DNA of 64,000 nt from Linanthus parryae. Taxonomy: Eukaryota; Streptophyta; Magnoliopsida; Ericales; Polemoniaceae. The stretch covers positions 25,231,001 to 25,295,000 of the forward strand of contig JALGPY010000003.1 in assembly GCA_023055425.1 (NCBI GenBank), read 5' to 3'. A model generated the notes under the pieces. It worked only from the letters and a program-made list of their open reading frames with translations, was not told the DNA's origin and made no database searches. Position numbers and translations under genes: made by a program. Every line of letters starts with the position of its first letter. Position 1 is the stretch's first letter. Of this stretch, positions 10,320 through 21,649 are shown one piece after another.

Positions 10320-12254
10320 GTGACTATGAGTAATGTAGTAGATGGTGGATTCTCACAAGGAAGGGCAGCCAACATACCTCCATTGTTCTGTGGTGATAAC
10401 TTCATGCACTGGAAGGCATTGATGAAGATGTTCACCATAGATCAAGACATGGAACTGTGGTTAATAGTTCAGAGTGGTCCTCATGAGTACTACACTACTA
10501 TTGATGGAGTCAGATGTATCAAGTCTGAGGAAAATCTCTCAGTTACTGAACTGGAAAAGGTATCAAAAAATTACAAGGCTATGAATATGTTATATTGTGC
10601 TCTTAATGCAGATGAGTTCAACAGAGTGTCAAATTTCAAGAGTGCCAAATAAGTATGGGACAAACTGGTTGTGACATATGAAGGAACAAGCCAGGTTAAG
10701 CAGACCAAAATCAACATACTTATGAGGCAATATGAGTTGTTCAAGATGAACTCCGATGAGACAATCAAGGAGATGTTCAAAAGATTCACTGATGTGGTGA
10801 ACAATCTGGAGTCTTTGGGAAAGAAGTTCTCAAATGAGGAAAAGGTCAGGAAGATTCTGAGAAGCTTGACAAAAGCCAAGTGGGAGCCAAAGACAACAGC
10901 CATTGAAGAAGCTAAGGATTTAAGTCTTCTTCACCTAAATGATCTACAAGGAGAACTGCTCACTCATGAAATGTCTATGAAGGATGTGGAAGGTGATCTG
11001 AGTGAAAACATCAAGAACTTAGCACTTAAGGCCAAAAACGGTGAAAATTCTCAAAGCCTTGAGATTGAAGATGAGCAAAATGATGAAGCTTTAGCATTGA
11101 TCTCCAAGGCCTTGGCCAGGATTCTCAAGAAGAGAAGGAACTCTGGTAACAGGGACTACAACAGAGAGAGATCAAGACCTTCAGGCAGCAAGGACTACAA
11201 AGGTAAATCTTCATCGCACTCACATAAAACTAAAGTAATGATTTTTTTTGAGTGTGGTGATGCAGATCATTTAGTAAGGGACTGTCCAAAAAAGAAGAAG
11301 AACATGAACTTTCAGAAGAAAGACAGTGACAACAGAAGGAAGAAAGCTATGATGGCTTCCTGTAGTGATTCTGATTCATCAAGTGACTCAGACAAAAAAG
11401 AAGATCAAGCAAACTTGTGCTTCATGGCCAAGAATGATGAAGAAAAGTCATCAGACAGACATATTGAAGAAATGGTAAAAAATCTTCTTGCTAGTCCTTC
11501 TAATGTACTTCCTGAAATTCTCAAGAGTATGTTTTTAAATGAGGAAAGTTATAGAAATGAGATTTCTTCTTTAAAGATTAAGATTCATGAGCAGGTAAAA
11601 GAAAACCTGGACCTAGTTTTTACCAACAAAAATGTTGAAGTTTCTAAGAAAAAAATTGAAAAGGACTTCAAGACCTTGGACAGCAGGTTCAAAGCCTTGA
11701 AGGCACAGATAAAAGAGATTGTTCATCAAAACACTCTTTTGACTGAAAGATATGCTGATCTAAAGACTCATTCTGAGGATTTAGAACAACAAATCTGTTC
11801 TTAAACTGAGAAACTTCTAGAGTCTAAGAAGGTCCTAGCTAGTTTTACAGGCTCAGAACATAATCTAAATCTCATTCTTGGAGGAAGTCTGAAATCAATG
11901 CATAAAAGTGGGATTGGTTATAATCCGAATTTTCCAAAGAAAAGCCAAACTACTTTTAACAAATCTGGTAGCAGACATTCTCCAAAGTGTCATTACTGTG
12001 GAAAAATTGGTCATGTCATATTAACTTGTCCCTTCAGAAGATTAGAACCTTACATTATGAGGAATACTTATCCTTATCAGCTTAAGGGACATGTTAGGAA
12101 GATTTGGGTTCCAAAAGGAATTAGACCACCAAACATGGCTGATTCTGAGTATGACTCAAAGTTCTTCACTTGGTCTAACAGCCTGTTGAGGCAATTTTTG
12201 CAGGATGTCACCAAGACTTTGAAAGATCAGAAATGGATATTAGACAGTGGATAA
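10320..12254 (+). pseudogene. SIRE-type gag to protease start
   Basis: One frame starting at the ATG at 10326 (MSNVVDGGFSQGRAANIPPLFCGDNFMHWK) runs through 10652, 10671-11804 and 11898-12254. In-frame stops lie at 10650-10652, about 11802 and about 12252. It contains the UBN2-type gag core (LVVTYEGTSQVKQTKINILMRQYELF), a zinc-knuckle-like FFECGDADHLVRDC whose first Cys is replaced by Phe, acidic Ser/Asp repeats, a coiled-coil stretch, a second knuckle CHYCGKIGHVILTC, and the protease start WILDSG. The Cys normally after DSG is a stop codon. The DNA coding SQSLE at 11049-11063 includes the palindromic motif. Confidence 0.82.
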
Positions 12255-13470
12255 TCCAGACATATGAGTGGAAAGAAGTCTCTCTTTACCGAGCATACAG
12301 AAAAATCTGGAGGAACAATCCCACTTTGTGACAAACAAAATGCAAGATTATTGGTATAGGTAGTATTGGTAATGGTTCTACTAACTCTATCTCTGATGTT
12401 TATCTGGTTGATGGACTTAAGTATAATCTGCTTAGTATCTCTCATTTATGTGATAAAGGTTATAAAGCTATATTTGAAAAGGAGAAATGTGTGGTGGAAG
12501 ATTGAAAATATGGTGATTGCATACTCATTGTTCCTAGATCATATAATCTATATGCTATGAGTACTAACAGTGTTGCAGGTGACATGTTAAAATGCCTCAA
12601 GGCCTTGTAGGAAGATTCAAAGCTTTGGCTCAGAAAGCTTGGGCATATTAGCATACACACCTTGAATAAACTCATCTCAAAGGATTTGGTAAGAGGTTTA
12701 CCATCACAGAAATTTTTAGATGATGAGGTTAGGCATGTGTACAAGGTAAGCAAACCACAAGCTCATTCAAGCCAAAGAACTTTGTAAGTACTTCTAGACC
12801 CTTAGAACTGTTGCATATGGACTTGTGTGGTCCTATGAGAGTTCAGACCCCAAAAGGTAAGAGGTATATGTTTGTTATAATAGATGATTATTCTAGATTT
12901 ACTTGGGTGATGTTTATTAGAGACAAAACTGAAGCTTTATCTGAATTTTCTAGATTGTGCAAAGAGCTTCAAACTTTGAAAAATTTACATGTTGCATCCA
13001 TTAGAAGTGATCATGGTAGGGAGTTTGATCTACTTGACTTTGATTTGTTTTGTGCAAAGCATGGCATATCACACAACTTTTCTGCACCTAGAACTCCACA
13101 GCAAAATAGAGTAGTTGAAAGGAAAAATAGGACACGTGAGGATATGTCTAGAACCATGCTTCTTGAAAGTAATTTTCCAAAGTTCTTGTGGGCAGAAGCT
13201 GTTAATACTGCCAATTATGTGCTAAATAGATGCTTGATTAGACCTATTTTGAAAAAGACCCCTTATGAATTGTTTAAAGGTAGGAAGCCCACTGTTTCAT
13301 ATTTCAAACATTTTGGTTGTATCTGTTTGTGCATAATAATGGTAGAGACAATCTTGGTAAATTTGATGCTAGAAGTAATGAAGGTGTATTTCTTGGATAT
13401 TCTCAAACTAGCAAATCTTTTAGAGTTCACAATAGAAAAACCAAGATTGTGGAAGAGAGTATTCATGTGA
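12255..13470 (+). pseudogene. SIRE-type protease remainder and integrase
   Basis: After the DSG stop, SRHMSGKKSLF and LVDGLKYNLLSISHLCDKGYKAIF follow in a shifted frame, then RKLGHISIHTLNKLISKDLVRGLP, the integrase zinc-finger region. The core (12811-13470) has MHMDLCGPM (first Asp), SIRSDHGREF (second Asp) and QQNRVVERKNRT (Glu), so the D,D,E triad is present. A one-base shift near 13320 moves the frame into the next segment. Integrase would insert the cDNA into host DNA. Confidence 0.82.
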
Positions 13471-15410
13471 TTTTTGATGAGAGTACTAAGGATTCTCTGA
13501 GTGAAAGTTTTGCAGATCTAGATTTGAACAAGCATGAGTCTGATAATGATGCTGTGAAAGAGGACAAAGGCAAAACTAATGTGCAGAATCAATCAGCAGA
13601 ATCTCAAGGCCTTGAACCTCCTGCTGAACCAAAATCTCAAAGCCTTGAGATAGAAGCTGAAACTTTCTATGATGCTCCTTCTACTGTTTCAAGAACTCAA
13701 AGCCTTGAAGGAGAATATTCCTGGATACCAAGGAAAAAGTTTCAGTACCTTGCAGATCATCCACCTGACAATATCATCTCTGATCCATCAACTGGAACTC
13801 AGACAAGAGGACAGTTGAAGAAATTGTGTGCTTTTAGTGCATTTGTATCTTTGATTGAGCCTAAAATTACCAAGGAAGCACTAGAAGATGCAGACTGGAT
13901 CATTGCAATGCAGAGTGAGCTGAATGAGTTCGAAAGAAACAAGGTATGGAATCTGGTTCCCACACCTAAAGAGAAATAAGTTATTGGAACCAGATGGGTG
14001 TTCAGAAATAAGCTTGATGAGAATGGCAAAGTGGTAAGGAATAAAGCCAGACTGGTGGCACAGGGATATAATCAGAAAGAAGGTATAGATTATGAGGAGA
14101 CTTTTGCTCCTGTTTCCAGGTTAGAAGATATTAGAGAACTTCTTGCATTTTCATCTCACAATCACATAAAACTTTATCAAATGGATGTCAAATGTGCTTT
14201 TCTGAATGGTTATTTACAAGAAGATGTTTTTGTAGCACAACCTCCTGGTTTTGAAGATGAAAACTTTCCTGATCATGTTTACAAACTAGACAAAGCTCTT
14301 TATGGGTTAAAACAAGCTCCAAAGGCTTGGTATGATAGACTTTCGAAAATTTTACTTGACAACAATTTAAAAAGAGGTCTAGTTGATAAAAATATTTTCA
14401 TTAAACATCATCAAAGTGATTTGTTAGTAGTTCAGATCTATGTGGATGATATTCTATTTGGTGCTACTAATGATGCTCTTTCAAAAGAGTTTTCTAGTCT
14501 GATGTGCAGGGAGTTTGAGATGAGCTTAATGGGAGAACTGAATTTCTTTCTTGGACTTCATATCTTACAAATGAAGAAATGAATTTTTGTACATCAAGAA
14601 AAATATACCAAGGACTTATTGAACAAGTACAATATGTCACAGTCCAAGGTGCTTAAAACCCCTATGAGTTCATCACCCTCATTAGAAAAGGATTCAAGTG
14701 GTAAGAGTGTGAATCAAAAGAAATACAGAGGTATAATTGGATCACTTTTGCATTTAACTGCTATCAGACCTGATATTATGTTTAGTGTATGTATGTGTGC
14801 TAGATTTCAAGCATATCCTAAGGAAAGTATTTTAACTGCAGTCAAAATAATTTTTAGATATTCGAATGGAACCAGAGACTTGGGGCTTTGGTATCCAAGG
14901 AGATCTAGTTTTATGTTGAGTGGCTATTCAGATGCAGATTTTGCAGGGTATAAAGTAGACAGGAAAAGTACTTCTGGATGTTGTCAGTTTCTTGGATCTT
15001 CATTGATCAGTTGGCATTCTAAAAAGCAAAATTCTGTAACATTATCAACTGCAGAAGCTGAATACATTGCAGCTGGAGCTTGCTGTTCACAAGTGTTATG
15101 TATTGCTCAGCAACTTAGAGATCTTGGCTATAATTTCAGAAATGTGCCTATTCATTGTGACAACACAATTGCTATCTCAATCTCTAAGAATCGAGTCCAG
15201 CACTCAAGAACCAAGCACATAGATGTGAGACATCACTTCCTTAGAGATCATGCAGAACAAGGTGATGTTTTTTTATCTTTTATTTCTACTTCAATGCCGA
15301 TTGCTGATATTTTCACTAAACCTTTGTCTGATGATAGGTTTTCATCCCTAAGGCTTGAATTAGGGATGTTAAACAAGGATGCATTGGTTCAGGGAAAGTA
15401 TTGGTACTAA
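13317..15410 (+). pseudogene. SIRE-type linker, reverse transcriptase and RNase H
   Basis: A single frame covers 13317-13979, 13998-14582 and 14619-15410, separated only by stops at 13977-13979 and 14580-14582. The linker contains three SQ(S/G)LE-type repeats encoded by the palindromic DNA motif. Reverse transcriptase shows GTRWVFRNKLDENGKVVRNKARLVAQGYNQ, YQMDVKCAFLNGYLQEDVF, LYGLKQAPKAWY and the catalytic YVDD. RNase H shows YSDADFAG, TAEAEYIAA and HCDNTIAISISKN, ending ...DIFTKPL and LGMLNKD near 15380. With the two stops removed in principle it resembles a full pol; as it stands it is broken. Confidence 0.85.
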
Positions 15411-15836
15411 TATGTTTTTATGTGTTAAAATCTCAAAGCCTTGAGATTATACTTTCCAAAGCCTTGAAAGTATAGTTCAAAGCTTTGAAGTTTCTGAAAC
15501 TGCAGAAAATCTCAAGGCCTTGAGATTGTTCTCCAGGTCTTGAAACATATGTATTTTTTTAAATGGATCATCAAATATTATATCTTATCTCTTTAGATAA
15601 CTGTATAATATTTATATTACTCAGAGAAGTTTCTAAAATATCCAAAAATATTTTTTCAATATCCTTTTTGCATGTTGATTTCAGTAGAGTCCTTTTATGA
15701 CTCATCCTTTTCAACCTACTTAAGCTGAAAGTCAGGGCTTATTATTCTTCATTCTCTCTCAATTCTCTACGTCTCTCTACTCTCTCTCTCTCAATTTCTC
15801 TCAATCTCATTCACTTCTCAAAACACTAAACCCACA
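15411..15836 (+). promoter_or_regulatory. Pol to post-pol spacer with palindromes and pyrimidine-rich leader
   Basis: No coding frame. Palindromic motifs occur at 15433-15444, 15477-15488 (TCAAAGCTTTGA) and 15512-15523, the last within a perfect 20-bp palindrome at 15508-15527. A TC-rich run (about 15748-15820) directly precedes the next ATG at 15837. This looks like the 5' leader of a separate transcript, which is inference. Confidence 0.4.
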
Positions 15837-17615
15837 ATGGAGCTAAAATCAGCCAGGATTCAGCAACAGGGAAAGGCTTCTGGCAGATCCAAGAAGAGGG
15901 CAAATTAGAAGGAGAAGATTGTGATATCTGGTTCGGATTCAGAGAATACTCAGAGTTTTCATGAGGACACTCCTCCTGCAAAGAAGACCATAACATAAAA
16001 GGGAGATGAAGGTTCAAGCATTGATCCACAGAAGGAGACAGGGACTCAGGGTGGTGATCAGCCTAGGTCAGACAAGAAGAAAGGGGGAGAGAAGAAAAAG
16101 TCTGGAGAAGAGGAAAAATAGAAATCTGCTCAAGAAAGCAAGAAGAAGCCAACTGAAGGAGAACAAGAGAAGAGCAAACCCACTGAGAAGAAAACAAGGG
16201 TTAAGCAGGTTGCTGCTGCAACCAAGAAGGGTTATCAAGGTAAGAATGCACTTCCTTCAGATTGGTTTGTTAGTTCTGAAGTTAGGACTGTGTGGATGTA
16301 AGGTTATGCTTCATCTAAGGTATCTTTATGTAGTATGGTTTCTGAGGAGTTATTGGATAAACTGGATATTGATTGTATGAGAAAGTTAAGAGAAACTGCA
16401 GTTTGGAAGGTGTTAAATCCTAGTTCAAAAGCCTATCCTAGGTTAACTAGATTATTCTATCTGAATCTGGTTCATGAAGGAGATGATAAGATGGTGTTAA
16501 CTTCAAAAGTGGCAGGGATAAATTTGAGGTTGGATCATAGGACTTTTTCCAAAGTCTTGGGCATTCCTAGGAAGTATAATGTTGGAGATTACCCTGATAG
16601 GAAGGAGTGTCTGGAAAAGGCAAAAGAGATGTTTTTCATTGATGGTGTACCTCTGGTCCAAAGCAGTTGACACACTCTGTGCTTAACTGTGAAGCTAAAA
16701 TTTTGTTTAAAATTCTGATGAGGAGTGTGGTTCCTAGGGAGAACTCAAGGGAGTTGGTTACTGATAAAGTTCTCATACTGATGTATCTTATATGTCAAGG
16801 GTTTGAGATAGATTTGCCAACAGTTGTTATGGAGCATATGACTTATTGTGCAACCAGAACTAGAAATCATCCTCATCCCTATGCCAACCTTTTACCTCTT
16901 TTCTTTGAGCATTTTGATGTACTTGTGAAAGGGGAGGAAAAGATTACTGGAGGTTTTGGGTTGATTGATGACACTGCATTACAGAGGATTGGGGTAGTTC
17001 ATACTGAGAAAGGACATTGAAAGTTCTATTCAGCATTGTCAAAGGATGAGCTTGGAGAGAAGGAGTTTGTTAAGCCAAAGGGGACTACATCAGGTAAAGG
17101 ACAAGCCAATGAGGATTACTCTTTGTTGGTTGAGAAAGTTGAAGATCAGCAGGTTGAGATTGAAGATCTAAGACAAAGGCTATTTGATCTGTCATATGAA
17201 TTTAACCAGTTCAAGGGCTTGATGAATGTGATGAATGGGAAACTGGATGTTGTCATCAAGGGGTTTGAACTTGGCGAAGATACCTTCTGCTACTAGTCAT
17301 GAAACCAGTGTGAACTCAGAAGAAAGGCTTGGTGATTTCTTGAAGAAGAAAAAGAAGCCAATTCCAGTGGTGCTCACTTCAAAAGATCTGTATGAACAAA
17401 CTGATGAAGAAGATGCTGGTGAAGACACATGTGTTGATGCAGCTACAGAAGGAGATTCAGTGCAGGTTAAGAATAAGAAGGTGGATGAGATCATTGAGGA
17501 AGTTGTTGCAGAAGTGGAAGCTGAACAAGAGGGAAACTAGTCTGCTGATGAGGCTGAAAGTGAGGAAGAAGTTGGAGAAGGCTTAGAGAAAGGCCAGACA
17601 TCAAAGAAGAAATGA
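15837..17615 (+). pseudogene. Post-pol accessory ORF of the SIRE-type element, broken
   Basis: From ATG 15837-15839 a decayed frame runs about 590 codons. The N-terminal third is Lys/Glu/Ser-rich. The middle (16335-17020) has VSEELLDKLDIDCMRKLRETAVWKVLNPSSKAYPRLTRLFYLNL, LTSKVAGINLRLD, FSKVLGIPRK and YLICQGFEIDLP, which resemble the putative plant transposon protein domain seen downstream of pol in some retroelements. A heptad-like stretch (VEKVEDQQVEIEDLRQRL) and an acidic C-terminus follow. Stops occur near 15907, 15996, 16122, 16301 and 17018; frame shifts near 16665 and 17280. I see no signal peptide or membrane segment, so an envelope role is not supported. Function is unknown. Confidence 0.6.
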
Positions 17616-18020
17616 AGATCAGAGAAGACCAAAGCCTTGACCTTCTATCTATTTCTTTTCTTCTTTTCTGTTCTCAAGGCCTTGACTTTCTAGGAATAAA
17701 TTTTATTTAAGTTTTTTTTAAAGACTCTGAGTAATGATCCAACATTTCTTCACCTTTATTTTATGAAAGTCAAAAAGGGGGAGAAATTATGTGTTTTGTA
17801 TGTTTTGTGTTACTTTCAGTTACTTGAATAATAATAATCAGTTGTTTTGGTTAATCACTTGTGTTCTTATATTACTGTGATTATCTGTGAATTGCAGATT
17901 ATCTGTGTTAAGATGGTTTAACTGGTATTATTGTTTATTGTATCTGCAATATGTGGTTATCTAATTATTACAAGGAGTTGCAGGAATATCTACACAAGAT
18001 TATGGGTTTTGTCTTTCATC

Positions 18021-18031
18021 AAGGGGGAGAT
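18021..18031 (+). other. Polypurine tract of the SIRE-type element
   Basis: AAGGGGGAGAT immediately precedes the 3' LTR start, the expected place for priming plus-strand DNA. Confidence 0.85.
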
Positions 18032-19542
18032 TGTTGACTCAAAGACCCTTGAATGTGTTTTGGACAGTAATTGTTTTGAGTGATGAAAGACAAAGACAAA
18101 GACAAAGACATAGGCAAAGAATTTTTGATACTCCAAGGCCTTGAGATACTGACAGAGCTTCAAAGCCTTGAGAGTTGGTTTTATTGTGCTGAATGTTCTA
18201 ACAATCTTGTGTTGCAGATTAGCTACCTGATTATATAGATCAGATATTTGCTGCATATACTCATGTTTTACATTGTTTACATATCTAACACAATTCCAGA
18301 TGTCCTGATCAGGGAGAATCAAAGATTTCTGGACTTAACTTTGAAAAACTGTGAAGCATGTTCAGAGCTTCAAGGCCTTGAGATGTGCCTTGAGCTGCTG
18401 ACAGTTTTACAAAACTAATTTGATTCTTTCCTGCAGAGATTCTTATTATTGTGATTGTTTAATGACTTCTAAGAGTCTTAAACTGGTTTATCATGATTTA
18501 TATGTGTCAGAAGTTAATCAGATTATTTTTCTAATCTTTTAACCAGTTTTTATCATAAACTGGAAAACCAAACAGTCTTAGTACTGCTATATTTCTGGAT
18601 TTTGTTGTTGCTGTGTTTCAATGTTGTTGCAGGTTTGTTAAACGTGCAAAAGCAATCTCAAAAAAACTTCAACGGATATCTACTCAGAGCTGTTTTAATT
18701 GAAGTTGAAATTAGAAAGAGGATTTGTAGGAATTGAGATCCTAAAATCTCTCATTCAGTTGCAGTGGGTGGATAAAGAGACTGGTTTAAATTTTGAAAGA
18801 ATAGAGGCTTGCAGAATACTGAGAGAAGTGTGACAAATTCGTGGTAGATCATTCATTCAAACACAGGAATTCAAGCTTCAATTCCAGAATTCAGAAGATC
18901 AAATCATTCCAGTTTTCAGAAGAACACATCCAGGCTTCACTAGCTTATTCTTCTAATGTGTTCTTCATGTGTTTTGTAATCTGCTTATCTTTTGTATATC
19001 TAAAACCTCACTAAGCCTAGTGGTTGGTTGTTCAAGTGAACAAAAAGAGGTTCTTGTTAGCTCAACAGTTAGTAGCTGATACTAGATAGGTTTGGAACCA
19101 CAAGTTGTATAGGTGTAAGGAAAATCACTTAGTCTTGAAGATCTAGGGCTGTTTCTGTGTGAGTAATAAGAAGTGTTTGCCCAATCCTGGTGGGATTAGA
19201 TCCCTCAGGCAGAGATTAGGTCCAATGGGGCTGAACTCTGTAAATTGCTTTGTGTTCTTTACTTTACAGTTTTGTTATGTTCTGCTACACACAACTTAAA
19301 CAAACTAGGGTTTATAAGCTGTTTTAGAACTGGTAATAGTTCAAGGCCTTGAAGCTTTCTATTTTTCCTTTGAAAGTTTCTGACAGTTTTCTGAAATCTC
19401 AAGGCCTTGAGATTTGATTTTCACACAATGCTAATTAGTTAAAATATGAGTTTTGCAAAAAGTTTCCATACACTATTCAACCCCCCCCCCCCCCCTTATA
19501 GAGTATTTAGGTCATGTATTTAGTCTACATTACACACTTTCA
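18032..19542 (+). repeat. 3' LTR of the SIRE-type element
   Basis: 1,511 bp with the same ends as the 5' copy. Palindromic motifs lie at 18160-18171, 18370-18381, 19341-19352 and 19399-19410. The last is the centre of a perfect 22-bp palindrome (19394-19415) missing from the 5' LTR. C tract of 15 at 19481-19495. Confidence 0.92.
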
Positions 19543-19547
19543 AAATT

Positions 19548-20708
19548 CTATGCCACCAAGGAGTCCAAAGCATTATGAGAGTATTGAGCAAGCTGTCAGT
19601 CATCAGGAACAAGTGCAAAGTACCGGCTCACGAGCTTATGCTAACCAAACTTCTAAGCCCACTTGTTACCATTGTGTGTGTGGGGGGGGGAGGAGGGAAC
19701 TGGTCATATAAAGGCAAAGTGATGGAAACTCCATGGGTGTCCAACCAACTACAAGCCCAAAGGATAAGCTCAAGCTCACAATTTGATTGTGAAAGGACAT
19801 TTGGATCATGAAGTCCACACACTGACGTTGCCTAATTCTCTCACTCAGAGTCAGTGTCAATAGATGGTTAGCTATCTTAATAGTCAAATGCAGAACTTAA
19901 ACACCACTACAGGGAACACAATTTCAGGGAGTTCTCATGGAATGGACATTCCTTTGCAGCAATCTTCTTCAAGTAATGGAAGTGAAAATAGTTACAGTCA
20001 TCATTTCTTGGGATAGGTAAGTTCTTACTCTTTCCAATCTTCTTTCTCTCCTAGTATTATGCTACAAGAGGCATTGATAATAGATAGTGGTGCCACATAC
20101 CACATGTGCTGTAATAATGCTTATATGCATGATGCTCATGCAGTGAATGCCACTTTTGTGTATCTTCCTAATGGGAATAAGGTGGCAGTATCTTCTATTG
20201 AGAAAGTAAAGCTAAGTGATAGCTTAACTTTTGAAAAAATATTGTATGTACCTGGATTTCAGTTCAATATGATTTCAAAGTCTCGATTGATAACTACACA
20301 CAAATGTGTTTTTTTTTTTGTTGTGAATAAAGTTGTAGCATAGAAGATAAGTACTCAAGACAGGTTTTGGAGATTGGGACCAAGGTAGGAGGCTTGTATC
20401 TTATTCAGAAAAATACAACACACAAAGATGCTGGTGGAGAAATGTCTGTTGCAGTGAGCACAGTGACTGAGAAATTTGGGGCTGACATATGGCATATGAG
20501 ATTAGGACATCCCTCAGACATGAAACTCAAGAAGATATGTAATTCTCTGAATTACAGCAACAAAGTGAATAATGTTTTGTGTGACATATGTCCATTGGCA
20601 AAACAAAAGAAATTATCCTATACATCACGGGGCCACATATCCAATGTCTTGTTTGAATTAGTACATGGTGATATATGGGGTCCTTATGGTGTACCTACAC
20701 ACTCATGA
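19548..20708 (+). pseudogene. Copia A gag end, protease and GAG-pre-integrase
   Basis: The zinc knuckle starts PTCYHC at about 19658 and is broken by a G run at 19682-19689. Protease follows as LIIDSGATYHMC (20080-20110), with the aspartic DSG intact, then YLPNGNKVAVSS and YVPGFQFNMISKS. After a stop at 20341-20343 the frame shifts and gives GGLYLIQKN and WHMRLGHPSDMKL, the integrase zinc-binding region, then LCDICPLAKQKKL and VHGDIWGPYG, which holds the first catalytic Asp of integrase. Confidence 0.78.
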
Positions 20709-20726
20709 CATAGGTTTTTTCTAACC

Positions 20727-21590
20727 TTGAATGAAGAGAAAAGTAGGATGACATGGATTTATCTGTTAGCTCAAAAATCAGAAGTGGCTCTGGTCATACC
20801 TCTATTCTGCAAATTGGTTGAGACACAATATCAGGCACAAATAAGGAAATCCAGAACTGACAATGCCAAGGAGCTAGGTCTTATGTCTTTCATTTTTGAG
20901 AAAGGAATAGTACATCAGTTAAATTGTGTTGAAACTCCAGAACAGAACTCATTAGTGGAGAGGAAGCACCAACATTTACTAAATGTGGCTAGAAGCCTAA
21001 GTTTTCAGTCTCATCTTCCTATTAGATTTTGGGGTGACTGTGTTATGACTGCAGCTTATCTTATCAATAGGGAACCTACAGTTGTTTTGGGACACAAGTC
21101 TCCATATGAAGTCTTACATAAGGATCCACCAGATTATGCTACACTGAATGTGTTTGGATTCTTATGCTATGCATCTACTTTAAAGAAAGGAAGGCTCAAA
21201 TTTGACCCGAGAGCAGATGCTTGTGTCTTCATGGGATATGTGTTTGGGGTTAAAGGGCACTGATTGTACAATATTAAAGATGGGACTTTTCAAACTTCAA
21301 GGAATGTGATTTTTCATGAAAAGATCTTTCCATTTAAAGGGAATGTAGATCTAAGAGGTGCAGTGTTTGATGATTTTGCTTTGCCTGCTGTAGTGATGGA
21401 GTTTGAAGATCAGAGTTCAGTGCAATCCACACTAGTATCAAAAGAAAATGGTGATATCCAAGCTAATGAAGCATTAGATGTGAATTCCAAGAAGATCAGG
21501 AAGACAATCAAAGACACCATCATATTTGCAAGAGTATGTGCTAAGTGTGCAAGGTCCAAGCAATGTGAAAAAGAGTGCTCAGAATCCTAA
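20727..21590 (+). pseudogene. Copia A integrase core and linker
   Basis: SRMTWIYLLAQKSE, KSRTDNAKEL (second Asp) and ETPEQNSLVERKHQHLLNVARSL (Glu) are visible, then WGDCVMTAAYLINR and the VFGFLCYAST and VFMGYVFGVKG blocks that end the core. A stop at 21261-21263 splits it from the linker (21264-21590). The triad is present but the preceding stop near 20706 separates it from the first Asp. Confidence 0.78.
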
Positions 21591-21649
21591 ACCTTTGTAT
21601 GACTCAACTAGTTTTTCAACTGTTGATGTTCACTTTGTAGCACAAAAAT

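Larger units (their letters stand above)
8775..19542 (+). mobile_element. Complete SIRE-type Ty1/copia element, nested in element A
   Basis: Two LTRs (8775-10275 and 18032-19542) start TGTTGACTC and end CACTTTCA. They flank a Met-tRNA-type primer site, gag, protease, integrase, reverse transcriptase, RNase H, a long post-pol region and a purine tract. The whole element is flanked by AAATT at 8770-8774 and 19543-19547 and interrupts gag of element A, whose frame resumes beyond it. Length about 10.8 kb, 1.5-kb LTRs with a C tract after TATTCAA, integrase before reverse transcriptase and a post-pol ORF all fit the SIRE/Maximus group. Stops in gag, protease, pol and the post-pol ORF make it non-autonomous. 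The LTRs differ by scattered substitutions and small indels. Confidence 0.92.

Noticed and set aside
15837..17615. Envelope gene
   Set aside because: Position fits SIRE env-like ORFs, but no signal peptide, transmembrane segment or protease site is visible.
19575..19887. Short frames on both strands near the SIRE right end
   Set aside because: Shadows of the copia A gag end and its G run.
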